DNA from: Anaerolineales bacterium
GTDB lineage: Bacteria; Chloroflexota; Anaerolineae; Anaerolineales; Villigracilaceae
DNA: 9,883 nucleotides
Direction of reading: 5' to 3'
Assembly: GCA_025056515.1 (NCBI GenBank)
Contig: JANWWB010000237.1
Coordinates: 1-9,883, forward strand
In this document: one piece after another, positions 1 through 6,325 of the stretch
How the letters are laid out: every line of letters starts with the position of its first letter
Position numbering within the stretch: position 1 is the first letter of the stretch
Position numbers and translations under genes: made by a program
Notes under the pieces: model-generated
Database searches by the model: none
The model's input: only the letters and a program-made list of their open reading frames with translations
What the model was told of the DNA's origin: nothing

Positions 1-105
1 GATTGACATGAAAATGATGAGCGCATTGCGCCGGATGAGCACACCCAGCGCACCCATGGTGAAGAGGATGGCGGAAACGAGGAGGTAGTAAGCGAGTGGT
101 ATCAT
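1..105 (-). CDS. nuoK: NADH-quinone oxidoreductase subunit K (5' part only)
   Basis: This is the start of the small membrane-arm subunit K, an antiporter-like (MrpC-related) protein that helps form a proton channel in complex I. The 35 visible codons begin MIPLAYYLLVSAILFTMG and continue through a hydrophobic first helix, the GVLIRRNALI turn and the start of helix 2, ending at FMSI. The family pattern predicts that the next residue, just beyond the window edge, is the conserved channel glutamate. The ATG at 105-103 is preceded by AGGAG (120-116) at a usual distance. In a standard nuo operon nuoK follows nuoJ directly; here a toxin-antitoxin pair separates them, and the toxin stop lies 43 bp upstream. 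The gene is cut by the window edge, so its completeness cannot be judged. Confidence 0.93.
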   Translation of the reverse strand, partial: MIPLAYYLLVSAILFTMGALGVLIRRNALIIFMSI

Positions 106-148
106 GAAAGACAAAACTCCTGTACAAGTTCGATACACCTGAGATGAT

Positions 149-562
149 TCATCCTTCGCTTCCCAGCTGCCTGACCCAGGGGAATTGGCCAGCTACAGTG
201 TTGTAGAGGCGTTCGTCTGCCGTGATCAGTGGCTCGCCCTTCCTGCGGGCCAGCGCAAGGTAGGCGGCATCATAGGCGCTGCAGTTCGCCTGGCGGGCGA
301 GAGGGAGAATCTCTTCCCAATCCAGTGGCCATAATTCGAGTTCGAGTCTTTTTAGTGCTGCGAGCATTTGGCCGACTTGCGCTTCCGAAACCTTTCCGCA
401 GCGTTCGGCGCGCCAAAGGGCGTGATTCACCTCGTGGAGGAGCAGGTCTGGCGCTCGTAAATGCTCCTGCCCGGCCACATGCCGGCGCAGCAGCTCCTGC
501 GCTTGCAATTGCGCCTCATCGGGGAAAAGCGCGCTGAGCAGGACGCTAGCATCCACAATCAT
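149..562 (-). CDS. vapC: PIN-domain ribonuclease toxin, VapC family
   Basis: This is a 137-residue protein with the full PIN-domain pattern. It begins MIVDASVLLSALF with the first acidic residue at D4. E44 lies in HEVNHALWR, D98 in SAYDAAYLALA, and D116 in LITADERLY. These are the four acidic residues that bind metal in PIN nucleases, so the toxin looks catalytically intact. VapC toxins are Mg-dependent RNases that cut tRNA or rRNA; the target here cannot be predicted. The start codon overlaps the antitoxin stop by four bases (ATGA, 559-562), and GGAGG (574-570) lies at a suitable distance upstream, so translation is probably coupled to the antitoxin. The length fits the family. The pair lies in the same direction as nuoJ and nuoK, so read-through into nuoK is expected. 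Confidence 0.92.
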   Translation of the reverse strand: MIVDASVLLSALFPDEAQLQAQELLRRHVAGQEHLRAPDLLLHEVNHALWRAERCGKVSEAQVGQMLAALKRLELELWPLDWEEILPLARQANCSAYDAAYLALARRKGEPLITADERLYNTVAGQFPWVRQLGSEG

Positions 563-813
563 GGGCGGCCCTCCAAGTCTTCGCGCGATGTCCGATGGAG
601 TTCGTCCGCCGTCAGGCCGCTTTCGCGCAGAGTCTGCGCAATGCTGACCAGGGTGTCATAGGCCTCAAAGCGCTTTAGCCGCTCATACTCCTCCGGCGAA
701 ATCAGCACACCGACTGCCTTGCCCCGCCGCGTCAGCACGATGGGAGTCTGGGCGACCTTTTTGAGCAAGGTTGAGAGGCGATTGTGTGCTTTGGCGATCG
801 GAAGGTGTAACAT
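559..813 (-). CDS. Phd/YefM-type antitoxin paired with VapC
   Basis: This is an 84-residue antitoxin. Residues 1-50 show the Phd/YefM fold pattern: MLHLPIAKAHNRLSTLL, then PIVLTRRGKAVGVLISPEEYERL. This DNA-binding N-terminal domain dimerises on a palindromic operator. The charged tail, about residues 50-84 and ending SREDLEGRP, is the probable toxin-binding segment. I chose the ATG at 813-811 because GGAG (822-819) lies just upstream and because the protein then begins with the usual family start. A longer in-frame ATG at 846 lies inside the -10 box and operator, so it would probably not be transcribed. The toxin gene follows with a 4-bp overlap. The antitoxin with its toxin probably represses the promoter at 845-874 through the palindrome at 823-849. 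Phd/YefM antitoxins paired with PIN toxins are common hybrids. Confidence 0.9.
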   Translation of the reverse strand: MLHLPIAKAHNRLSTLLKKVAQTPIVLTRRGKAVGVLISPEEYERLKRFEAYDTLVSIAQTLRESGLTADELHRTSREDLEGRP

Positions 814-818
814 TTTTG

Positions 819-822
819 CTCC
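819..822 (-). promoter_or_regulatory. Ribosome binding site that decides the antitoxin start
   Basis: GGAG lies five bases before the ATG at 813. No comparable site serves the upstream in-frame ATG at 846, which sits within the promoter. This supports the 84-residue form of the antitoxin. Confidence 0.6.
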
Positions 823-849
823 ATAATGTCTATATGATATAGACATTAT
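823..849 (-). promoter_or_regulatory. Perfect palindromic operator of the toxin-antitoxin cassette
   Basis: A perfect inverted repeat has 12-bp arms, ATAATGTCTATA (823-834) and TATAGACATTAT (838-849), around a 3-bp centre. It overlaps the -10 box and covers the predicted transcription start, ending just before the antitoxin ribosome binding site. Antitoxins of the Phd/YefM family bind such palindromes and autorepress. The binding itself is inferred; the repeat and its placement are seen directly. A further half-site, TGTCTA at 863-868, lies between the -10 and -35 boxes. Confidence 0.8.
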
Positions 850-874
850 ATGTTGTGTTTTTTGTCTACATCAA
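845..874 (-). promoter_or_regulatory. Sigma-70-type promoter for the toxin-antitoxin cassette
   Basis: Read on the minus strand, TTGATG (874-869) and a consensus TATAAT (850-845) are separated by 18 bp. Transcription would start near 838, giving a leader of about 25 nt before the antitoxin ATG at 813. The -35 box overlaps the TGA stop of nuoJ (873-871), so the promoter begins exactly where nuoJ ends. It should also drive nuoK and whatever follows it, unless a terminator intervenes; none is seen. Confidence 0.75.
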
Positions 875-1395
875 GACCGGCCAACGCGCTCCCCTTTTGT
901 CAGGACAATCGCGCCGATCATGGCTACCAGGAGCAACACGGAGGTTACTTCGAAGGGCAGGAGGTAGTCTGTGAAGAGCATCTTGGCCATCTGGCGGAGC
1001 GAATCCATGGAATTCTCCCACGTACCCGGGTCGGGCAATCCAATCGTCAGTCGGACGCGTTGCACGAGTAGGAGAACAGTCTCGGCGAATAGGAGGATGG
1101 CTGCGCCGATGGCCAGCGGCCGTTGCCAGGGCAAAACTTCGCCTTTGGGCAGTTTCTCTGCTCCAAGCATCATGATGACGAAGAGGAACAGCACCATAAT
1201 CGCCCCAGCATAGACGGTTACCTGGGTCATGGCAACAAAGGGCGCACCCAGCAACAGGTAGAAAACGGCAATCGCGGCAAAATTCAATACCAGAAACAGC
1301 GCTGCGTAGACGGCATTCCGGCTAAGCAGCAAACCGAGAGCGGTGGCCACGGCCGTTGCGGCGAGGATGAAGAAGAGAAGGAGGGTGAAGTCCAT
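871..1395 (-). CDS. nuoJ: NADH-quinone oxidoreductase subunit J
   Basis: This 174-residue integral membrane subunit belongs to the proton-pumping arm of complex I. Five hydrophobic segments are visible, at about residues 3-24, 29-50, 55-77, 93-112 and 146-166. The third contains the family hallmark TQVTVYAGAIMVLFLFVIMML (57-77), the helix with the pi-bulge involved in coupling quinone reduction to proton transfer. The extramembrane loop between helices 4 and 5 (113-145) and the VLLLVAMIGAIVLTK end are typical. The ribosome binding site is weak: only GGA precedes ATG at a sensible distance, unlike the strong sites of its neighbours. The upstream spacer (1396-1483) is filled almost entirely by a heptamer repeat array. 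The TGA stop overlaps the promoter of the downstream toxin-antitoxin pair. Confidence 0.95.
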   Translation of the reverse strand: MDFTLLLFFILAATAVATALGLLLSRNAVYAALFLVLNFAAIAVFYLLLGAPFVAMTQVTVYAGAIMVLFLFVIMMLGAEKLPKGEVLPWQRPLAIGAAILLFAETVLLLVQRVRLTIGLPDPGTWENSMDSLRQMAKMLFTDYLLPFEVTSVLLLVAMIGAIVLTKGERVGRS

Positions 1396-1405
1396 ATCTT
1401 TGTCC

Positions 1406-1485
1406 AGTTATCAGTGTTCAGTGTTCGGTGTTCAGTGTTCAGTGTTCAGGTTCTACTGACCACTGTTTACTGAACACTGAACACT
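1406..1485. repeat. Heptamer tandem array in two opposing orientations
   Basis: Eighty bases read in strict 7-bp phase. From 1406 the units on the plus strand are AGTTATC, AGTGTTC, AGTGTTC, GGTGTTC, AGTGTTC, AGTGTTC, AGGTTCT, then ACTGACC, ACTGTTT, ACTGAAC, ACTGAAC and ACT. Units from 1455 on are variants of the inverted form. The array fills the nuoI-nuoJ gap and overlaps the nuoI stop codon (TAG, 1486-1484). It resembles the short tandemly repeated heptamers described in cyanobacterial genomes. Its origin and role here are unknown. Confidence 0.85.
1434..1485 (-). repeat. 16-bp inverted repeat able to form an mRNA hairpin
   Basis: Within the heptamer array, 1434-1449 and 1470-1485 are perfect 16-bp inverted arms around a 20-base loop. 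On the minus-strand transcript this would fold right after the nuoI stop and about 39 nt before the nuoJ start. No U-run follows the stem, so it does not look like an intrinsic terminator. A role in mRNA processing, stability or partial attenuation is possible but only inferred. Confidence 0.75.
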
Positions 1486-2002
1486 AGTCCTGCGGGTCTT
1501 TCATCTCCGGCACTGAGCGGGTGAATTTACCGGGTTCGGTTTTCTGTGGGGTGGGAAGACCACCCGGTGGGACCGGTTCGAGAAGCATCTCTTTGGTGTA
1601 AATGGCCTCGCGTCGGTTGGTGAAAGAAAGTTCGTAGTTATCGCCGAGGACAATGGCCTCAGTTGGGCAGGCGTCTTCACAAAATCCGCAGTAAATGCAG
1701 CGCAGCATGTTGATTTCATACGTGCTGGCGTAGCGGTCGCCGGGGGAATAGCGTTCTTCATCTGTGTTTTCAGAAGCCTCTACAAAAATGGCATCTGCCG
1801 GGCAGGCTGCTGCGCAGAGAGCGCAACCAATGCACTTTTCTAGGCCATTTTCATAGCGTTTCAGCACATGGCGGCCGCGAAAGCGCGGCTTGACCGGACG
1901 TTTCTCCTCCGGATATTGCACCGTAACCGGTTTCTCCGCCATCGAGCGAAGCGTTGTCCATAAGCCGCGCGCAAGTTCAACGACAGGTTCAAGCACGCGC
2001 AT
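1484..2002 (-). CDS. nuoI: NADH-quinone oxidoreductase subunit I (two [4Fe-4S] clusters)
   Basis: This 172-residue ferredoxin-like subunit carries electrons in the connecting part of complex I toward the terminal cluster and quinone. Two complete CxxCxxCxxxCP motifs are visible. The first is [12 protein letters not shown], with ligands C57, C60, C63 and C67. The second is [12 protein letters not shown], with C102, C105, C108 and C112. They bind clusters N6a and N6b. The N-terminal 50 residues hold the amphipathic arm that packs against the membrane subunits. The tail after about residue 140 is proline-rich and not conserved in a way I recognise. The gene overlaps the end of nuoH by 14 bp, and its AAGGAG site lies inside nuoH. 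Its stop codon coincides with the edge of the heptamer array. Confidence 0.96.
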   Translation of the reverse strand: MRVLEPVVELARGLWTTLRSMAEKPVTVQYPEEKRPVKPRFRGRHVLKRYENGLEKCIGCALCAAACPADAIFVEASENTDEERYSPGDRYASTYEINMLRCIYCGFCEDACPTEAIVLGDNYELSFTNRREAIYTKEMLLEPVPPGGLPTPQKTEPGKFTRSVPEMKDPQD

Positions 2003-3134
2003 ACTCTTTACTCCTTAGACTAGCATAAATTCCTGCAATACTGATCAAACCAGCTACCAATGAAGTCAACGGCACAGCCCATAGCCAGGCTGGATGGATT
2101 TGCTCTGCCAATAAAATCCCAATCGAAGTCAGGAAGACGAGCACCAAGGCAAGCGGCAGGAGTACCTTCCAACCGAAGGCCATTAGGCGGTCATAGCGGA
2201 TGCGCGGCCAGGTGGCGCGCACCCAAATCATCCCGAAGAGCAGCACAAAGACTTTGATAAACATGTACAGCGGCCCCAGCCAAGGTGTCTGGTTTACACC
2301 CAGGACGGTATCGCGCAAGAACCAGGGTTCGCGATAACCGCCCAAGAAGAGCGAAGCCGCAAGGATGCAAATCGCAATCATCTTGTCGTATTCGGCCATG
2401 AAGAGGAGCGCGAACTTCATGCCGCCGTATTCCACGTTGTAACCGGACGCTAGTTCCTGTTCAGCCTCGGGCATGTCAAAGGGGGCACGATTGACCTCTG
2501 CCAGAGTCGCAATGAGAAAGATGACAAAGCCTACCGGCTGGAGGACGGCAAACCACATCTCAGTTTGCGATTCAACGATGTCAAGCAGACGGGTCGATCC
2601 TGCCAACACAATCACCATGGCAAACGATAAGCCGAGTGCCAATTCATAAGAAATCATCTGCGCTGTGGAACGCAGACCGCCCAAGGTGGCATACTTATTG
2701 TTCGAAGCCCAACCCGCAAGCACAACGCCGTACACAGCAATGGAAGCGATAGACATAATGTACAAAACGCCCACGTTCAAGTCGGCGATGTACCAGGTGA
2801 TCTCGCGTCCGAAAAGGTTTAGGTTTGCTGTCTCAGGTGCAAAGGGGACCACAGCTGTAATGACCAATGCTGGTGTCAGGGTGATGATAGGAGCCAGCGT
2901 GAAGAGCAGCTTATCGGCGTGTTCTGGCATGAATTCTTCTTTGAAAATGAGTTTAATGGCGTCGGCAATCGGCTGGAGCAGGCCCCAGGGGCCGGCGCGA
3001 TTAGGGCCGATACGCACTTGAATACGAGCCAACGAGCGCCGCTCGAGCAATGTCAGATAGGCAAAGCCTCCCAACAGAATCAGCACCCAAACCAGGCCTT
3101 TTACCAACCATTCGATGACATGTGCAAGTGTCAT
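1989..3134 (-). CDS. nuoH: NADH-quinone oxidoreductase subunit H
   Basis: This 381-residue membrane subunit forms the quinone chamber and the start of the proton path, at the joint between the peripheral and membrane arms. The first signature, [19 protein letters not shown], is at residues 31-49, followed by [24 protein letters not shown] is at 162-168. The loop signature [17 protein letters not shown] is at 212-228, with [19 protein letters not shown] just after it. Many hydrophobic helices are visible. After the usual C-terminal region (about residue 323) the protein runs on with two hydrophobic stretches, near 324-343 and 349-372, longer than the roughly 325 residues of the E. coli protein. 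The start at 3134 follows nuoG by 9 bp, with an AGAGG site overlapping the nuoG stop, which suggests coupled translation. Confidence 0.96.
   Translation of the reverse strand: MTLAHVIEWLVKGLVWVLILLGGFAYLTLLERRSLARIQVRIGPNRAGPWGLLQPIADAIKLIFKEEFMPEHADKLLFTLAPIITLTPALVITAVVPFAPETANLNLFGREITWYIADLNVGVLYIMSIASIAVYGVVLAGWASNNKYATLGGLRSTAQMISYELALGLSFAMVIVLAGSTRLLDIVESQTEMWFAVLQPVGFVIFLIATLAEVNRAPFDMPEAEQELASGYNVEYGGMKFALLFMAEYDKMIAICILAASLFLGGYREPWFLRDTVLGVNQTPWLGPLYMFIKVFVLLFGMIWVRATWPRIRYDRLMAFGWKVLLPLALVLVFLTSIGILLAEQIHPAWLWAVPLTSLVAGLISIAGIYASLRSKEYARA
2011..2016 (-). promoter_or_regulatory. nuoI ribosome binding site inside the nuoH coding end
   Basis: AAGGAG lies eight bases before the nuoI ATG (2002) and is made from nuoH codons just before the nuoH stop. 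It supports the 14-bp overlapping start of nuoI. Confidence 0.75.
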
Positions 3135-3143
3135 AACGTCCTC

Positions 3144-5213
3144 TCAGGTTTCAATGTTCCAATGCTTGTTGAGGTGTACGCCTAATCCTTGGCGGTTTTC
3201 GTAGGTCGTACCACCGTAATATAGGTCACCGCGTCCGACGATTGGCCATTGTTCCGTCACTTCGGCCAACTTTCCGTAAGAAATCCCCGCAAAAGCTGGG
3301 ATAGAGACAGCAATTTTATCCATCACCCGCAAGGCAGAGCGACCTTCCACTTCAAGCCCGGCTGCGCTCGCCACGGCCGCGGCGATGGCAAAGTCTGGGC
3401 GCGCTTCGCCCAGGGGGGGCGTAGCCGGATAAAAGCGTTGGACGCGCCGCTCGCCTGAAGTATATGAGCCATCGCGTTCGCTAAAAGCCTGCGCCGGGAA
3501 GACGACATCGGCCAGTTTAGCCGTTTCGGTTAGGAAGAGTTCCTGGACGATGAGGGCTTTGGCTGTTTTGAGCGCCTCAGCCCATTGTGGGTCGTCGCCG
3601 GCCGGATCGGCGGCAGCAAGATAGACGACTTTTCCTTCAACGATTTTTGCCAGGTCGGCAGCAGGTTTATAGCCCAGTTCCCAAGCGCCCTGGTCGTTAG
3701 CCCGCTGCCAGACGCCGATAAGACCGTTGTTCGGCTTGCTTTCGCGTCCTTGAAGCAGAGAAGCGCATGTTTCGGCCAGACGGCGGTCTGCCGTGCGGCC
3801 GAAGAAGATGATCAGGTTTTCGGCAGCGGTCAATTCTGCAGCAAGTTCCTGCACTTTTGCAGCCACTTCCTCTCTCTCACAACGGATGAGTTTCTTAGCG
3901 TATTTGTCGAGGCGAGTGGCTTGGGGATGGATGATGACCAGGTTCGCCCCGCGTTCAGCGGCAGCCTTGACGCGCAGATACCAGATAGGTGCTTCATAAT
4001 ATAGGTCGGCAGCGGCAACCAGGATGGCAGACCCTGCGCCCAGGTCACCCAGGTTTGTCCCAGCCGCGACTCCATAGCGGGTGGTGAGTTCGCCTCCGGG
4101 AAGCGAGTCGTAGAGCAGAGCTTGCCCACTTAATCCATCGGCGAGCTGCTTTAGGTTGAACAGGTCCTCGTTCGAAAGACGACCAGAAGCGACTACAACG
4201 ATCTGTGCACCCGCTATGTGCTTCCGTGTTGCTTCCAGCGCCTCCTGCCAAGAAGCCAGCTCGAGCTTGCCGTCTTTCTTCACCAGGGGGTGGGCCAGGC
4301 GTGTTGGATCTTCCACGTAATGCCAATTGAAGCGACCGCGGTCGCAGATCCAGATTTCGTTGACTTGCTCGTTCTGGCGCGGCATAACCCGCTTGATAAC
4401 CACCTTTCCTCCGGACTTGGCCTCGCGGCGTGTATTGAAGACGATATTACAGCCGACCGGACACAGTGGGCAGATAGACGCCGCGGCTTTCATCTCCCAC
4501 GGTCGCGCCCCAAAGCGGAAGTCCGCCGTGGTCAGCGCGCCAACCGGGCAGATGTCGGTGGTGTTGCCGGAGAAAATTGAGTCGAAGGGCGGGTCGGAGT
4601 TGGTGATGATATCGGTGGCGCGACCGCGTTGATAGAAAGCCAACACCGGATCACCGGCAATTTTTTCTTGGAAGCGGATGCAACGTCCACATTGAATACA
4701 TCGTTCGCGGTCGAGCCAGATTTTGTCGCCCAGTGGGACGTGCTTCTCGGCATGATGTTTGTCATCGTAGAGGAAGCGGCTCTGTGATGGACCGAAAGCC
4801 ATGGTCAGGTTCTGGAGCGGGCATTCACCACCTTTGTCGCAGACCGGACAGTCTAGCGGGTGCGAAGTCAGCAGGAACTCAAGAATTTCCTTCTGCGCCT
4901 GCCGCGCTTTCTCTGAACGGGTGAGCACCACCATCCCTTCAGAAACGACTGTTGTGCAGGCGGTTTCGAGTTTCGGCCCAAACTGGATTTTGACCTGGCC
5001 ATCTTCTATGACCGGCTGACCAGTCGCGCGGTCAATCACAGGGCGGCCAACTTCAACCAGGCACTGGCGGCACATGCCGACCGGCTCCATTTTCGGGTGG
5101 TAGCAGAAGACCGGGATGTCAATGCCGACCATCTTGGCGGCGTTGACGATGAGCGTGCCCTCCGGCACGTTCACTTTCTGGTCATCAATGGTGAGGGTTA
5201 TGATTTTTGTCAT
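3144..5213 (-). CDS. nuoG: NADH-quinone oxidoreductase subunit G (Fe-S protein)
   Basis: This 689-residue subunit is the largest Fe-S protein of the NADH-oxidising module. The N-terminal [2Fe-2S] domain has C37, C48, C51 and C86. The His/Cys cluster N5 motif has H118, C122, C125 and C131. Cluster N4 ligands are C172, C175, C178 and C222. A further CPLCPVGC motif (C248, C251, C255) with C290 in WICDRGRF gives the extra [4Fe-4S] cluster N7, found in some bacteria and lost in mitochondria. Residues from about 240 onward form the degenerate molybdopterin-oxidoreductase-like domain, ending with the VVFPAQAFSERDGSYTSGERRVQ region. It is shorter than the E. coli protein (about 900) but all ligands are present. 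GGAGAG (5224-5219) precedes the ATG. A methyltransferase gene ends 43 bp upstream, where nuoF would normally be. Confidence 0.96.
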   Translation of the reverse strand: MTKIITLTIDDQKVNVPEGTLIVNAAKMVGIDIPVFCYHPKMEPVGMCRQCLVEVGRPVIDRATGQPVIEDGQVKIQFGPKLETACTTVVSEGMVVLTRSEKARQAQKEILEFLLTSHPLDCPVCDKGGECPLQNLTMAFGPSQSRFLYDDKHHAEKHVPLGDKIWLDRERCIQCGRCIRFQEKIAGDPVLAFYQRGRATDIITNSDPPFDSIFSGNTTDICPVGALTTADFRFGARPWEMKAAASICPLCPVGCNIVFNTRREAKSGGKVVIKRVMPRQNEQVNEIWICDRGRFNWHYVEDPTRLAHPLVKKDGKLELASWQEALEATRKHIAGAQIVVVASGRLSNEDLFNLKQLADGLSGQALLYDSLPGGELTTRYGVAAGTNLGDLGAGSAILVAAADLYYEAPIWYLRVKAAAERGANLVIIHPQATRLDKYAKKLIRCEREEVAAKVQELAAELTAAENLIIFFGRTADRRLAETCASLLQGRESKPNNGLIGVWQRANDQGAWELGYKPAADLAKIVEGKVVYLAAADPAGDDPQWAEALKTAKALIVQELFLTETAKLADVVFPAQAFSERDGSYTSGERRVQRFYPATPPLGEARPDFAIAAAVASAAGLEVEGRSALRVMDKIAVSIPAFAGISYGKLAEVTEQWPIVGRGDLYYGGTTYENRQGLGVHLNKHWNIET

Positions 5214-5256
5214 TCAGTCTCTCCAACTGAGAGGTGTCAATCGATAAATCTAAACG

Positions 5257-6315
5257 TTACTGAAGTTTATAAGGCTTGATTCTTTCTTCGGCCAAACGAA
5301 CGTACTCAGGACGGACGTCATAGCCGATGTATTTTCTTCCGGACTTGAGCGCAGCAATGGCCGTAGAACCACTTCCCATGAATGGATCGAGGACAATGTC
5401 GTTTGTATAGGTATACAACTGAATGAGCCGATAGGGCAGCTCAACAGGAAACGGCGCCGGATGACCAACTTTTCTGGCCGATTCCGGATTGATATGCCAG
5501 ACCGACTTCGTCCATTCCATAAACTGTTCTCTGGTTATGGTGTTTTCTTTTCCTAGGGTTGGTTTTCTCGCGAAAGAGCCTTTGGAAAAGATCAAGATAT
5601 ACTCATGGGTATCGCGGAGCACCGGATTAGCTGCTGATTGCCAGGTACCCCAAGCCATCGAAACACCGGCGCCGGCTCCCTTGTACCAAATAATCTCGCC
5701 GCGCATAAGATAGCCAATTTCCAGCATGATTTGAGAAACATAATCTGATAATGGAATATACGGTTTACGGCCCAAGTTGGCTACATTGATGCACGCTCTT
5801 CCACCGAATACTAAAACGCGGTAAGTCTCTCTAAAAACATTTTTGAGTAGTTGCAAATATTCGGCCAGGCTTAAATTGTCATCATATTCTTTCGTGACAT
5901 TGTAAGGGGGGGAGGTCACCATCAAGTGGACACAATTATCTGGGAGTTCCTTCATGTTCTCAGAACTTCCCAAGATAATCGAGTTTTCCAATTCTGCAGG
6001 GAAAGGAGTATCTTCAACCGGCGCTCGCTCTTCTACTTTAAAGTCCGCATACAACCTCGAATTGTAATAGGGCGAGGAGTCGTGAGTAATTCGAGGCGAG
6101 GTGCCGAACGAACTGGTTTTGGATCCCTTTTTCACTGCTCTAATCTTTTTGTCCAAGCTCAAACCAGTGTTCATTTTTTCCCTTGCTGAACCTACTTCCG
6201 TGTCCACTTGACCTATTCGAGAACTTGCTAATTCGGCCAGGGCAAATCGAGGAAGTAGCCCCTCCTGAGTGCGCTTAGCGAACTGATTGTCCGTCAGTCG
6301 TTCAGCAAGCTTCAT
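5257..6315 (-). CDS. Beta-class site-specific DNA methyltransferase (likely N4-cytosine)
   Basis: This 352-residue S-adenosylmethionine-dependent DNA amino-methyltransferase lies between nuoF and nuoG. The catalytic motif IV, TSPPYN, is at residues 134-139. Motif X (GHPAPFPVELPYRLI) is at 284-298, motif I (DPFMGSGST) at 310-318, and motif II-like YIGYDV at 329-334. Catalytic motif first and SAM-binding motif last is the beta-class order. An S rather than D in SPPY favours N4-cytosine over N6-adenine methylation. The first 105 or so residues are lysine- and serine-rich, with no domain I recognise. I chose the ATG at 6315, 10 bp after the nuoF stop; its GGAG site (6332-6329) is rather far away. 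An upstream TTG at 6336 would overlap nuoF. No endonuclease gene is nearby. The gene is visibly AT-richer than the nuo genes, which suggests transfer. Its recognition sequence cannot be read from the protein. Confidence 0.9.
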   Translation of the reverse strand: MKLAERLTDNQFAKRTQEGLLPRFALAELASSRIGQVDTEVGSAREKMNTGLSLDKKIRAVKKGSKTSSFGTSPRITHDSSPYYNSRLYADFKVEERAPVEDTPFPAELENSIILGSSENMKELPDNCVHLMVTSPPYNVTKEYDDNLSLAEYLQLLKNVFRETYRVLVFGGRACINVANLGRKPYIPLSDYVSQIMLEIGYLMRGEIIWYKGAGAGVSMAWGTWQSAANPVLRDTHEYILIFSKGSFARKPTLGKENTITREQFMEWTKSVWHINPESARKVGHPAPFPVELPYRLIQLYTYTNDIVLDPFMGSGSTAIAALKSGRKYIGYDVRPEYVRLAEERIKPYKLQ

Positions 6316-6325
6316 GGTGCTTGTT

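Noticed and set aside
814..846. Upstream extension of the antitoxin to the ATG at 846, giving 95 residues.
   Set aside because: That ATG sits within the -10 box and operator, upstream of the predicted transcript start, and lacks a ribosome binding site.
1406..1485. The repeat array as a CRISPR.
   Set aside because: Units are only seven bases with no spacers between them, and no cas genes are present.
1434..1485. The hairpin as an intrinsic terminator.
   Set aside because: No U-run follows the stem in the transcript direction, and essential complex I genes lie downstream.
3585..4004. A 139-residue open frame on the plus strand opposite nuoG.
   Set aside because: It resembles no family I know and lies opposite a clearly real gene.
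5257..6315. A complete restriction-modification system or a mobile element carrying the methyltransferase.
   Set aside because: No endonuclease, transposase, integrase or terminal repeats are visible around it in this window.
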